A stretch of 58,564 nucleotides of DNA, taken from NCBI GenBank assembly GCA_903826575.1, contig CAIKEU010000008.1:1-58564 (forward strand). The letters are read 5' to 3'. The notes under the pieces are model-generated. The model worked only from the letters and a program-made list of their open reading frames with translations, was not told where the DNA came from and did no database searches. The position numbers were made by a program, and so were the translations under genes. This stretch comes from an uncultured bacterium (lineage in GTDB: Bacteria; Actinomycetota; Actinomycetes; S36-B12; CAIYMF01). Shown here piece by piece: positions 29,457 to 38,323 of the stretch. How positions within the stretch are numbered: position 1 is the first letter of the stretch; each line of letters begins with the position of its first letter.

Positions 29457-31541
29457 CTAGCCAAGGACGATGGGGTCAATGCGAACGGTGACGGGCGCAC
29501 CCTCTTTGCGCGCACTTCGGACCGCCGACCCGGCAGCAAGTGCCGCGGAGAGCTCCGATCCAACCGCCGACGGTACGACCACCAGTGCCCGCACAACGGC
29601 TTCTCCCGGCACGGGACGCTTCGATCTAGACACGGGCACCGGAACCGGCCCCAGAACCTGAGCATGGGCCGGAAGCTTTGCCTGAGCAATGAGATCGGCA
29701 ATGTCACGCTGCTGCCCAGTTAACTCAGCCACCCGATAATGCGGAGGCAGCCGAACAGCATCGCGCTCCATCAATTCACGATCCGAGAAACCAACCGGGT
29801 CGTTACGGACAATCGCTTGAACCGCAGCAAGTGTTGGGTCTGCCACCAGCACGACAGCCCCGCCGTCGTTAGCACTTCGTACCAGTGAGATGGCAGCGAA
29901 CCATCGACTGACCGCCTCTTGCGCTGCCCGCAGATCAGGACGGTCGAGCATCACGCGTCCGTCGAGAAGTAGCGCTGCTGCGTAGCCCCCAGCAACTCGC
30001 GGCTCTGCACCAGGTGTTGCCACGATCAGGGCAGGCGCGTCGTCCACCTCGTCGAGAACACCAGCGCCGGACGAGTCACGACCCGAGGTTCGAACAACCA
30101 CACCGGGGAATGCTCGGCCAAGTTCTTCAGCCGTTCGGCGTTCCCCGAAGGACATGGCACGCAGCGCACGGCCCTTACAACTCGGGCACACCCAATCCCC
30201 CGCCAACCGACCACACCACGTACATGCGGCAATCGCACTACCGCTGGTGACCCCAACCGGACCGTGACAACTGCTACAGGTGGCCGCACGTCGACAGGTC
30301 TGACAGGAAAGGCTAGGCACGTATCCGCGTCGTGGCACTTGCACCAACACCGGGCCCACTTCTAAACCTCGTTTTGCTGTCTGCCAGGCGATGTTGGGCA
30401 ACCGGGCTGTCATCGCCGCTTCATCGCGCGCTTGCTCGACGTCACCACCAATAGTGATGATGCGCGGTGCAGATGCACGGGCAGCCGTTCGCGGCTCGAC
30501 AACATTGCGCGCCCACCCGGAACTCACCAGGGCTGCGGCTTCGACGGAGCGCGAGGTTGATCCCACCACCATGGCAGAGCCCGTCGTATTTGCCCGCATC
30601 ACCAGAACTTCACGAGCATGCCAGTACGGGGCATGTGGTTCTGCGTGCGAGTCGTCGCTGTCATCCCACAGAACGATGAGCCCCAGATCTGCGACGGGTG
30701 CGAAGACTGCTGCCCGAGTACCCACGACAACGCGAACCTCTCCACGTCGAATCCGCAAAAACGCGCTATAACGTGCCGACGGACCCAGATCAGCTGTCAG
30801 GACAACATGCTGTTGCGGCCCTAATTCGGCCGAGAGAGCGGCGTCGAGTCGTGCTACATCACGTGCATCCGGCACGACGATCAAAACCCCGCGACCCGCC
30901 AGCGCTGCGGTATGTGCCAACTCGCGGATCTGCTCGGCTGGATCAGTCGCCGCTGCTGCAACCCACACCGCTCGGGGGCCAGGAGTTGTCGGCGAGTATG
31001 GATCACCCATGACCAGTCGAGAAAGCAGAGCCGGTCCCCCCGTGTATCGGCTCCACGACGTGGATTCAGGTATCGGGGGCAGCGCAGGGTGTTCGGGTGC
31101 TGGCTTCGCGGCCAGGGCCGCTTCGGCGGCTGCATGACGCGTCGGAACAGCAGCCCGAACAACATCCGGCAGCGTGCCGGCGTAGTAGTCGGCCACGTCG
31201 CGACACAGCCTCAAGATCTGTGGAGTAAGCGCCGGCTCCGGACTGACCACCTTGGCTATCCGCTCAAGTCGCCCTGAGTGATCCGAGGCCGCACAACGTT
31301 CGAGAATCCAACCGTCGACCAGAGAACCGGAGAAACGGACGCGAACCCGCACACCTGGCACGGCCGTCTGCGACATGGCTTCCGGGACGAGATAGTCGAA
31401 TGGTCGATCCAGGTGAGGAAGGGAGATATCGACCATCACCCGCGCAACCGGGTCAATGAGGGCCGGTTCCGGTACAGGTTTGGCTTTAGTTTTACGGATC
31501 GAACGTGCCACGAGCGCTAGTTGCTCGTTTTCGATGTCCAC
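29457..31541 (-). CDS. priA: PriA-like primosomal protein N' without a Walker A motif
   Basis: Homologue of replication-restart protein PriA, 694 aa. The N-terminal DNA-binding domain (LDRPFDYLVPEAM) and the zinc module with four CxxC pairs (CQTC, CSSC, CTWC, CPSC, roughly residues 415-455) are intact. The helicase core lacks a GxxGKT loop, and the Walker B/DEAH region reads WDDSDD, so helicase activity is unlikely; this is typical of actinobacterial PriA. I place the start at GTG 31541 from the QLALV N-terminus common in relatives; a TTG at 31589 is the alternative. It follows metK after about 215 bases. Confidence 0.88.
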   Translation of the reverse strand: MDIENEQLALVARSIRKTKAKPVPEPALIDPVARVMVDISLPHLDRPFDYLVPEAMSQTAVPGVRVRVRFSGSLVDGWILERCAASDHSGRLERIAKVVSPEPALTPQILRLCRDVADYYAGTLPDVVRAAVPTRHAAAEAALAAKPAPEHPALPPIPESTSWSRYTGGPALLSRLVMGDPYSPTTPGPRAVWVAAAATDPAEQIRELAHTAALAGRGVLIVVPDARDVARLDAALSAELGPQQHVVLTADLGPSARYSAFLRIRRGEVRVVVGTRAAVFAPVADLGLIVLWDDSDDSHAEPHAPYWHAREVLVMRANTTGSAMVVGSTSRSVEAAALVSSGWARNVVEPRTAARASAPRIITIGGDVEQARDEAAMTARLPNIAWQTAKRGLEVGPVLVQVPRRGYVPSLSCQTCRRAATCSSCHGPVGVTSGSAIAACTWCGRLAGDWVCPSCKGRALRAMSFGERRTAEELGRAFPGVVVRTSGRDSSGAGVLDEVDDAPALIVATPGAEPRVAGGYAAALLLDGRVMLDRPDLRAAQEAVSRWFAAISLVRSANDGGAVVLVADPTLAAVQAIVRNDPVGFSDRELMERDAVRLPPHYRVAELTGQQRDIADLIAQAKLPAHAQVLGPVPVPVSRSKRPVPGEAVVRALVVVPSAVGSELSAALAAGSAVRSARKEGAPVTVRIDPIVLG

Positions 31542-31557
31542 TCCAAAGTTGTACACG

Positions 31558-31570
31558 ATGACACTGTCAT
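31558..31570. promoter_or_regulatory. 13-bp palindrome upstream of priA
   Basis: ATGACACTGTCAT is symmetric around its central base and lies 17 bases upstream of the chosen priA start, just upstream of TACAAC (31548-31553), a weak -10 candidate. It could be a repressor site. It shares a GTGT half with BldD boxes but scores only 6 of 9 against that consensus. Confidence 0.3.
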
Positions 31571-31609
31571 TGGAGGTATGCACCCACAAACATGCGTCGC
31601 ATCACCGAG

Positions 31610-31642
31610 GTTCAGGTGTCGAACCCACCATTGCACCTGAAC
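31610..31642 (-). other. Inverted repeat between metK and priA
   Basis: GTTCAGGTG (31610-31618) is perfectly complementary to CACCTGAAC (31634-31642), with a 15-base loop. It lies about 115 bases past the metK stop, upstream of priA. It may end metK transcripts or shape the priA leader; no U-tract follows. Confidence 0.35.
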
Positions 31643-31756
31643 TTCCAACGCCGTACCGACGTAGTCGCGCCGATCACGTAGCCACGAGCCACCAGTGCGG
31701 TGCCTCAAGAACACGGAAAACAACCCGGTCGCTAAACCCGACTCGCGAAAACCAGG

Positions 31757-32953
31757 CTAGATACCCGCTGCGGCCCGCAGAGCGTCGGCACGATCCGTGC
31801 GCTCCCAGGTGAAGTCCGGTAGCTCACGACCAAAGTGGCCGTAGGCAGCCGTCTGCGCGTAGATCGGACGAAGTAGGTTAAGATCACGGATGATCGCTGC
31901 CGGACGCAGATCGAACACCTCGAGCACCGCAGATTGGATGTCCGAGTCAGCCTTGACGCCCGTGCCAAAGGTTTCGACGAACACACCCACCGGATGTGCT
32001 TTACCAATTGCATAGGCCACCTGAACTTCACAGCGACGAGCAAGGCCCGAAGCTACAACGTTCTTGGCCACCCAGCGCATCGCATATGCCGCAGAGCGGT
32101 CAACCTTCGACGGGTCTTTACCAGAGAACGCACCACCACCGTGGCGGGCCATTCCACCATAGGTGTCGACGATGATTTTGCGTCCGGTCAAACCAGCGTC
32201 ACCCATGGGCCCACCAATTTCAAAGCGGCCCGTTGGGTTGACCAGAAGACGGAAGCCCTCGGTTTCGATACCGAGGCCGGCAACCTCGGGGCCAACGACC
32301 AATTCAGCAATATCCGGCGTCAGCAAGGTGGCCAGATCGATATCAGCTGCGTGCTGAGTCGACACCACAACGGTGTCCAGACGAACCGCCTTGTCGTTAT
32401 CGTCGTACTCAATGGTGACCTGAGTCTTGCCATCGGGACGCAGGTACGGAATCGATCCGTCCTTGCGCACCGCAGCAAGCCGGCGGGCAAGGTTGTGCGC
32501 CAGATGAATAGGCAGCGGCATCAATTCAGGAGTGTCATCGCAGGCGTAGCCAAACATCAGACCTTGATCGCCCGCACCCTGACGATCGAGGGCGTCCTCG
32601 GAGTGTCCTTCACGCTCTTCGATCGCGTCGTCAACACCCTGCGCGATATCGGGACTCTGCGAGCCGATCGAGACGCTCACACCACATGAGCCACCGTCGA
32701 AACCCTTCTTGCTGGAGTCGTATCCGATGGCAAGAATTCGCTCACGCACCAGGCTCGGGATATCGACCCAGCCCGACGTTGTGACCTCACCTGCGATATG
32801 GACCTGACCGGTTGTGATCAACGTTTCACATGCCACCCGGCTGCGTGGGTCTTCCTTCAGCATGGCATCCAGAATCGTGTCGCTGATCTGATCAGCAATC
32901 TTGTCTGGGTGCCCCTCGGTAACGGATTCTGAGGTAAACAGCCGACGGGCCAA
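31757..32953 (-). CDS. metK: S-adenosylmethionine synthetase
   Basis: Makes SAM from methionine and ATP; 398 aa. [30 protein letters not shown] and [16 protein letters not shown] (the phosphate loop) are the family signatures. TTG at 32953 is chosen because AAGGAG lies 8 bases upstream and it gives [14 protein letters not shown], the standard N-terminus; an upstream in-frame GTG (32989) lacks this support. No SAM riboswitch is visible in the 132 bases before it. Confidence 0.96.
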   Translation of the reverse strand: MARRLFTSESVTEGHPDKIADQISDTILDAMLKEDPRSRVACETLITTGQVHIAGEVTTSGWVDIPSLVRERILAIGYDSSKKGFDGGSCGVSVSIGSQSPDIAQGVDDAIEEREGHSEDALDRQGAGDQGLMFGYACDDTPELMPLPIHLAHNLARRLAAVRKDGSIPYLRPDGKTQVTIEYDDNDKAVRLDTVVVSTQHAADIDLATLLTPDIAELVVGPEVAGLGIETEGFRLLVNPTGRFEIGGPMGDAGLTGRKIIVDTYGGMARHGGGAFSGKDPSKVDRSAAYAMRWVAKNVVASGLARRCEVQVAYAIGKAHPVGVFVETFGTGVKADSDIQSAVLEVFDLRPAAIIRDLNLLRPIYAQTAAYGHFGRELPDFTWERTDRADALRAAAGI

Positions 32954-33085
32954 AGGACTCGCTCCTTGATAGACGTAAGAACTTGCCACAGTCTAACTGG
33001 CGTAAGTCCGTATCTTTCACGCCCGTCGACTGTGGCGCAGAGCAGTATCTGAGCGACGAATCCACGTGAATGCCCAAGCGAGCGA

Positions 33086-34339
33086 CTATGGGGCCGCGTT
33101 CACCAGAAGCTGCCCGACGATCACATCAAGGACTGCATCGGCAATATCGGTCTTGGACGCCGACCCAACCACCGTGGATGTTCCATCCCTATTGAGAATT
33201 ACCACGGCATTGTCATCACGACCGAATACCTGTCCTGCGCTGACGTCATTGACGACGAGAAGATCGCAGCCTTTGCGCACGAGCTTCGCCTGCCCGTGAG
33301 CCAGAACGTCACCATGCTCATCACCAGTCTCCGCCGCAAAACCAACGATCAGCGGAGTCGGTCTGGCCCCTCGTGAGGTAACCAACTCGGCCAGCACATC
33401 GGTGGTGCGCTCAAGGTCAATCGTGGGGGCTGGGCCATCGTCCTGCTTTTTCATCTTGTAGCCAGCGACGTGACGGGGACGAAAGTCTGCAACCGCCGCG
33501 GCCATCACGATGACATCGCAATCATGCGAGTGCGCCATCATCGCGTCGTGCAGATCTTGGGCTGATTCGACGGAGACGACCGCGGCTCCTGCTGGCGCTG
33601 GCAGATCAACGTTGGCCGACACGAGGGTAACTGTCGCGCCGCGGGCGAGGGCTCTGGTTGCAAGGGCATAACCCTGCTTACCGCTGCTGCGGTTGCCGAG
33701 GAAACGAACCGGGTCGAGTGCCTCCCGCGTTCCACCCGCCGAGATCAACACCTGCGTGCCAATCAGGTCCGTCTTGCTACCGGCCAGAACGGCAAAGCAC
33801 ACCTCGGCGATCGCGTCAGGCTCTGGCAGCCGGCCGGGTCCTGAGTCCGCGCCCGTTAGCCGTCCGACGGCGGGGTCGAGCACGATGATCCCGCGCGAGC
33901 GCAAGGTGGCGACATTGGCTTGCGTGGCAGCGTGTTCCCACATTTCCGTGTGCATCGCTGGAGCCATCACAACGGGACACGATGCTGTAAGGAGAACGTT
34001 TCCTAGGAGGTCATCGGCTAGACCCTGCGCTGCGCGCGCAAGCAAATCTGCGGTTGCCGGCGCGATTACGACCAGAGCTGCTTGCTGACCGAGTCGGACG
34101 TGCGGCACCTCATGTACGTCATCCCATACCTCGGCGCTCACCGGTTTGCCAGAAAGAGCCGACCAAGTCGGCTCGCCGACAAAGCGAAGGGCCGCTCGCG
34201 TTGGTACGACGGTGACGTCGCACCCATGGGCTCGAAGCCGGCGCAAGAGTTCAGCCGCCTTATACGCGGCGATCCCGCCACCAACGCCCAAAACCACCGA
34301 AGGTGGGGCGCCGGCGACGGGATCGTCGCTGGTGGTCAC
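33086..34339 (-). CDS. coaBC: Bifunctional phosphopantothenoylcysteine decarboxylase / synthetase
   Basis: Two consecutive steps of coenzyme A synthesis; 417 aa. The N-terminal flavoprotein decarboxylase (about 1-190) has [14 protein letters not shown], the active-site PAMHTEMW (usually PAMNxxMW, so His replaces Asn) and [11 protein letters not shown]. The C-terminal CoaB has [24 protein letters not shown] and [12 protein letters not shown]. The GTG start overlaps the rpoZ stop by 4 bases. Confidence 0.95.
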   Translation of the reverse strand: MTTSDDPVAGAPPSVVLGVGGGIAAYKAAELLRRLRAHGCDVTVVPTRAALRFVGEPTWSALSGKPVSAEVWDDVHEVPHVRLGQQAALVVIAPATADLLARAAQGLADDLLGNVLLTASCPVVMAPAMHTEMWEHAATQANVATLRSRGIIVLDPAVGRLTGADSGPGRLPEPDAIAEVCFAVLAGSKTDLIGTQVLISAGGTREALDPVRFLGNRSSGKQGYALATRALARGATVTLVSANVDLPAPAGAAVVSVESAQDLHDAMMAHSHDCDVIVMAAAVADFRPRHVAGYKMKKQDDGPAPTIDLERTTDVLAELVTSRGARPTPLIVGFAAETGDEHGDVLAHGQAKLVRKGCDLLVVNDVSAGQVFGRDDNAVVILNRDGTSTVVGSASKTDIADAVLDVIVGQLLVNAAP

Positions 34340-34626
34340 GAGACGAACGCGGCGTCCGGGGATTCCGGATCGATGGGCTCGCTGGTAAGAAGACCTGCAT
34401 TGATTTCGCGCATGGCGATCGACAGAGGCTTTTCTTGAACGTGGGTCTCAACGAGTGGGCCCACGTATTCGAGCAAGCCTTCACCGAGCTGTGAGTAGTA
34501 GGCGTTGATCTGGCGAGCACGCTTGGACGCGTAGATGACCAGCGAGTACTTCGAGTCTGTTGCCTCAAGCAGGTCGTCGATCGGCGGGTTGGTGATGCCC
34601 TCTGGGGCAGACGCAGTGCCAGACAC
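34336..34626 (-). CDS. rpoZ: RNA polymerase omega subunit
   Basis: Small RNAP subunit assisting beta' folding; 96 aa. [36 protein letters not shown] is the conserved core, with the acidic C-terminal extension usual in actinobacteria. GTG 34626 follows AAAGG by 7 bases; a longer frame to 34692 is not supported. Between gmk and coaBC, the standard order. Confidence 0.96.
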   Translation of the reverse strand: MSGTASAPEGITNPPIDDLLEATDSKYSLVIYASKRARQINAYYSQLGEGLLEYVGPLVETHVQEKPLSIAMREINAGLLTSEPIDPESPDAAFVS

Positions 34627-34711
34627 GTGGGCGCCTTTCAGTCGATATGTCCGGCACAGGCGATTCCTGACCGGCAACAACAACCACATCACGACCCTGG
34701 GCCGCGCGAGG

Positions 34712-35266
34712 TCAGTCGTCTAACTGAGATAACTCTATCAAGGTGTGAGCTGCTTGCTGAACTGACGTGTTGACGACCACGTGATCAAACTCGGACTGCG
34801 CTGCCAATTCCTCGCGAGCAGTTTGGAGTCGTGCCTCGATTACCTCAGCCGATTCAGTGCCGCGAGAGGTCAATCGGCGGACTAACTCATCCCACGATGG
34901 TGGCGCTATGAACACAAGTTGCGCCGTGGGCATCGCCTGCTTCACCTGGCGGGCACCCTGAAGTTCAATTTCCAACAGCACCGACTGCCCGTGGGCTAAT
35001 CGGTCCGTTACGGCCTTACGCGGCGTTCCATATAGATTTCCGGCGAATTGTGCATATTCCAACAATTCGTCTGTCTCGATGAGTCGCTCGAACTCTGGAC
35101 GGCTCAGGAAAACGTAATGTTTTCCATTGATTTCCCCCGGGCGCGGCTCGCGAGTGGTCGCTGATACCGATAGCCACATGTCGGGTTGGTCGTGGCATAC
35201 CTGTGCCACGACGGTGCTCTTGCCAACTCCCGACGGACCGGAGACAACAGTGAGTCGAGCGTTCAG
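34712..35266 (-). CDS. gmk: Guanylate kinase (CTG start)
   Basis: Phosphorylates GMP to GDP; 184 aa. The P-loop [12 protein letters not shown] is encoded at about 35200-35250. In this frame no ATG, GTG or TTG occurs between an upstream in-frame TAA and the P-loop. CTG at 35266 lies 8 bases after AAGGAG and overlaps the mihF stop as CTGA, mimicking an ATGA junction, so CTG is the most likely start. Starting at the first ATG/GTG downstream would delete the ATP-binding loop. The rest ([32 protein letters not shown]) is normal. Confidence 0.93.
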   Translation of the reverse strand: MNARLTVVSGPSGVGKSTVVAQVCHDQPDMWLSVSATTREPRPGEINGKHYVFLSRPEFERLIETDELLEYAQFAGNLYGTPRKAVTDRLAHGQSVLLEIELQGARQVKQAMPTAQLVFIAPPSWDELVRRLTSRGTESAEVIEARLQTAREELAAQSEFDHVVVNTSVQQAAHTLIELSQLDD

Positions 35267-35577
35267 TCCGCAAACTCCTTAGTCAGTGCAGCGGCCTGAT
35301 GGGTACCTAGGCCACGAACACGTCGATTAACGGCAATATTCAGCCGCTCCATAATCTCCGCCGCCCGAACCTTGCCAACTCCAGGCATGGATTCCAGCAG
35401 CGCAGACACCTTCATTTTACCGATGATGTCGTCGGTTTGGCCGGACGCAATAACCTCCGCAATTGATGCGCCGGAACGCTTGAGGCGGTTCTTCACCTCG
35501 GCGCGGACGCGTCGTGCTTCGGCTGCCTTCTCGAGTGCGGCTGCCCGTTGCTCTGGCGTGAGGGGTGGTAACGCCAT
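35263..35577 (-). CDS. mihF: Actinobacterial integration host factor
   Basis: Nucleoid-associated DNA-binding protein of the mIHF/sIHF type, unrelated to HU-like IHF; 104 aa. The sequence is very close to the family: [18 protein letters not shown], then [10 protein letters not shown], then [20 protein letters not shown] (helix-two turns-helix) and [17 protein letters not shown] precedes the ATG by 6 bases. It begins about 100 bases after pyrF, with a TAGGGT -10-like element in the gap, so it may have its own promoter. Confidence 0.97.
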   Translation of the reverse strand: MALPPLTPEQRAAALEKAAEARRVRAEVKNRLKRSGASIAEVIASGQTDDIIGKMKVSALLESMPGVGKVRAAEIMERLNIAVNRRVRGLGTHQAAALTKEFAD

Positions 35578-35679
35578 CGTGTGTCCTCTCGTAAAAGATG
35601 CTCGAGGCTGACCCTAGCGAGATGACGCACACCCCGAAAGCAACTCTGAAGAAGAATTCGACCTTTAACAAAACTTGAG

Positions 35680-36372
35680 TTAAGAAACCAGACCGTTGGA
35701 AATGTCCTGCGCGGCTTTTTCCTGGTCAACGGCGGCCGTTATTGGTCGACCAATTACCAACAGGTCGGCTCCATCTGCCAAGGCTTGTTCGGGGGTGGCC
35801 ACTCGCGCCTGATCGCCCAGCGCTGCACCAGCAGGACGAACACCGGGTGTGATCAGGGTGATCTCCGCTGGAACGCACGCGCGAATCGCGGCAACCTCCT
35901 GGGGAGAGCAGACGATCGCCCTGGCCCCAGCGGAAACGGCCAACTGCGCCAGTCGACAGGCAGCGTCCAAGGCCGGGCCTTTGACCCCTATCGCAGCCAA
36001 CTCAGCTTCGTCGAGTGAGGTCAAAATTGTGACGGCGGTGACCTTGGTCTCTGGCAGTGCCTGCACCGCAGCGTTGATCATGGCCGAGCCGCCACTGGCA
36101 TGAACCGTGAGATAGCTTGGTTGCAAATGTGCGATGGATCTCGCTGCTCCCGCAACCGTGTTTGGAATGTCATGGAGTTTCAAGTCGAGGAAAATGTCGC
36201 GACCACCTGACGCATCGCGAACTTCATGAATCGCTCGATCTCCGTCACGCAAATACGTCTCGAGTCCGATCTTCATTGTCGAGATGTAGGGCCCGGTACT
36301 GCGGGCCCACTTAGTGGCCGTCTCGAGGTTCGGTGCGTCAAGCGCAAGTGCAATGGGTGCTAGCCGCGTCAT
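35680..36372 (-). CDS. pyrF: Orotidine 5'-phosphate decarboxylase
   Basis: Last step to UMP; TIM barrel of 230 aa. The catalytic Lys-Asp array is FLDLKLHDIPNTV; ITPGVRPAGAALGDQARVATP and GADLLVIGRPIT complete the phosphate site. This spacing is the short, PyrF class I form. The ATG overlaps the pyrD stop by 4 bases. Confidence 0.96.
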   Translation of the reverse strand: MTRLAPIALALDAPNLETATKWARSTGPYISTMKIGLETYLRDGDRAIHEVRDASGGRDIFLDLKLHDIPNTVAGAARSIAHLQPSYLTVHASGGSAMINAAVQALPETKVTAVTILTSLDEAELAAIGVKGPALDAACRLAQLAVSAGARAIVCSPQEVAAIRACVPAEITLITPGVRPAGAALGDQARVATPEQALADGADLLVIGRPITAAVDQEKAAQDISNGLVS

Positions 36373-37448
36373 CCCTCAACCCCGCCGCGTATATCGGAAT
36401 CGACAACGTCGTCCTGCGGATTCACCGGGTGAACAGCCACGACGCCACCCGGAGCCGCTGACGGCTCTGGACTGCGATGGGCATAACCAATGGCATCTTC
36501 AAATCGACTAAAACCGCGCTCCGCCAGGGCAATAGCGAGTTCCTTAGCCACCCGCGCGGGAGCCGATGGGTCGTTGAATGTGGCCGTACCGACACTGACA
36601 GCACTCGCCCCTGCAAGTACGAATTCGAGCGCATCGAGCCCGGTACGTATTCCACCCATGCCCAAAATCGGAACGTCCGGGAGTTGGGCGTGAACTTGAT
36701 AGATACAGCGCACCGCAACCGGTCGAATGGCCGGGCCAGACAGCCCACCGGTGACACCAGCCAGAGCCGGCCGCATCGTATTCGTGTCGATCACCATTCC
36801 GAGCAGAGTGTTGATCATCGAAAGACCATCAGCACCCGCGCTGACAACCGCCTTGGCGATCGCGACGATGTCGGTGACATCAGGTGACAATTTCGCTAGA
36901 ACAGGGATACCAGGTGCAGTGTTACGACGCACTGACGCAATGACCTCAGCGGCCGCAAGCGGATCACAGGCAAAGACTTGACCACGTGACTCAACATTCG
37001 GGCACGAGATGTTGACCTCGATAGCCGCGATGTCCGAAACATGACGCAAACGCGATGCCAGACGGGTGTATTCGTCGACCGACCCCCCTGCGATCGAAAC
37101 CACCGCGCGGGCGCCACGCTGGCGCAACCAATCGAGATCGTTGTCTAAGAACGAGTCAATACCCGGTCCCTGCAGGCCAATCGAGTTCAGCATTCCACTG
37201 GGTGTTTCAGCCATCCGCGGAGTCGGCCGACCCGAGCGTGGATTCATCATGATGCTCTTGGTGACAACGGCACCGATGGTGGTGATGTCGAAGAACTGGT
37301 CGAGTTCGCGGCCGGCCGCCGCACACCCCGACGCCGTCAAAACCGGTGACGGTAACTCCAGGCGAGCCAGGGACGTCGACATATCCACGTCGGGGCTTGC
37401 CAACTCATCCGACTCACGAGGTGAATGAGTTATAACTGCTCTGGTCAT
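36369..37448 (-). CDS. pyrD: Dihydroorotate dehydrogenase B, catalytic subunit
   Basis: FMN-containing class 1B DHODH, 359 aa, which needs the PyrK partner and NAD. LPSPVLTASGCAAAGRELDQFFD, the catalytic cysteine in EVNISCPNVESRG, and the C-terminal GMGGIRTGLDALEFVLAGASAVSVGTA FMN site are seen. ATG 37448 has GGGAGG 6 bases upstream and overlaps the pyrK stop (TGATG). Many actinobacteria use the quinone-linked class 2 enzyme instead. Confidence 0.95.
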   Translation of the reverse strand: MTRAVITHSPRESDELASPDVDMSTSLARLELPSPVLTASGCAAAGRELDQFFDITTIGAVVTKSIMMNPRSGRPTPRMAETPSGMLNSIGLQGPGIDSFLDNDLDWLRQRGARAVVSIAGGSVDEYTRLASRLRHVSDIAAIEVNISCPNVESRGQVFACDPLAAAEVIASVRRNTAPGIPVLAKLSPDVTDIVAIAKAVVSAGADGLSMINTLLGMVIDTNTMRPALAGVTGGLSGPAIRPVAVRCIYQVHAQLPDVPILGMGGIRTGLDALEFVLAGASAVSVGTATFNDPSAPARVAKELAIALAERGFSRFEDAIGYAHRSPEPSAAPGGVVAVHPVNPQDDVVDSDIRGGVEG

Positions 37449-38323
37449 CAGTGGCCTCCCTTCACCGGGGCACCGTAAACATCATCCGGAATGGTGTCTA
37501 CATCGTCCCAACGAACCCGATCGCCACGGAAGATCGGCCCATCCACGCAGGATCGAAGCATTCGGGTGATTCCATCCTGTCCAATGACCGGCAAGACGCA
37601 CGTCATGCACACACCGATACCGCAGGCCATAGATTCTTCAACTGCGCACTGGGAATAGGCACCGTGTTCGGCGGCAACTCTGGCCACCTCACGCAACATT
37701 GCCATCGGCCCGCACGCGTAGACAACGTCAGCATCGGTGCGCTTGATAACCGACGGCAGAACATCGGTGACGCGGCCCTTCTCCCCCACGCTTCCGTCGT
37801 CGGTCGTGATGGTGATGGACGCGGCAACGCGCTTGGCTTCAAGAACGCCGAACAACTTACTTTCCGTAGCAGCACCGAAAACGACATCGACGCGACAGCC
37901 GCGAGCTCTCAGCGCGTCAGCCAGCATGAACATTGGTGCCGAGCCATACCCCCCGGCCACGAGCACGCACGGGACCGGATTTTTCGGCAACAGGAATGGT
38001 TTACCGAGTGGCCCAACGATGTCGACCTGCTGGCCTCGGTGCAGCCCGGACATCCATTCAGTACCAGCACCATGAACCGCGAAGACGACTTCCAGAGTTC
38101 CACCGTAGACACCACGACTTTGAACGGTGTAGATCGAGAAGGCTCGTCGAAGTAAGTTCGCTGACGTCACCCCACCCACGCCAAGTGCAACGAAGTGTCC
38201 AGGCCGTGCTAGTTCAGGGATTCCCGGTGCTGTCAGCGTCAGGACGAAGTAGTCGCCGGCACGTCGCATAGACAGCACCTCACCGGTGACTTGGATCGCT
38301 CCAGATCTTGGGCTCTCAGCCAT
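37448..38323 (-). CDS. pyrK: Dihydroorotate dehydrogenase B, electron-transfer subunit
   Basis: FAD/[2Fe-2S] subunit passing electrons from PyrD to NAD+; 291 aa. A ferredoxin-reductase-like FAD domain ([11 protein letters not shown]) and an NAD domain ([18 protein letters not shown]) are followed by cluster cysteines in [14 protein letters not shown] and a later RSC. ATG 38323 is preferred; it overlaps the carB end by 8 bases. Confidence 0.95.
   Translation of the reverse strand: MAESPRSGAIQVTGEVLSMRRAGDYFVLTLTAPGIPELARPGHFVALGVGGVTSANLLRRAFSIYTVQSRGVYGGTLEVVFAVHGAGTEWMSGLHRGQQVDIVGPLGKPFLLPKNPVPCVLVAGGYGSAPMFMLADALRARGCRVDVVFGAATESKLFGVLEAKRVAASITITTDDGSVGEKGRVTDVLPSVIKRTDADVVYACGPMAMLREVARVAAEHGAYSQCAVEESMACGIGVCMTCVLPVIGQDGITRMLRSCVDGPIFRGDRVRWDDVDTIPDDVYGAPVKGGH

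Noticed and set aside
31558-31570. The palindrome upstream of priA as a BldD box
   Set aside because: Only 6 of 9 consensus positions match; reported only as an unassigned palindrome.
31600-31645. tRNA-like TTCGA arm between metK and priA
   Set aside because: The GGTTCGA loop has a 4-bp stem only, and no acceptor, D or anticodon arms can be folded around it.
32954-33085. SAM riboswitch before metK
   Set aside because: None of the conserved SAM-I to SAM-IV cores is visible in these 132 bases.
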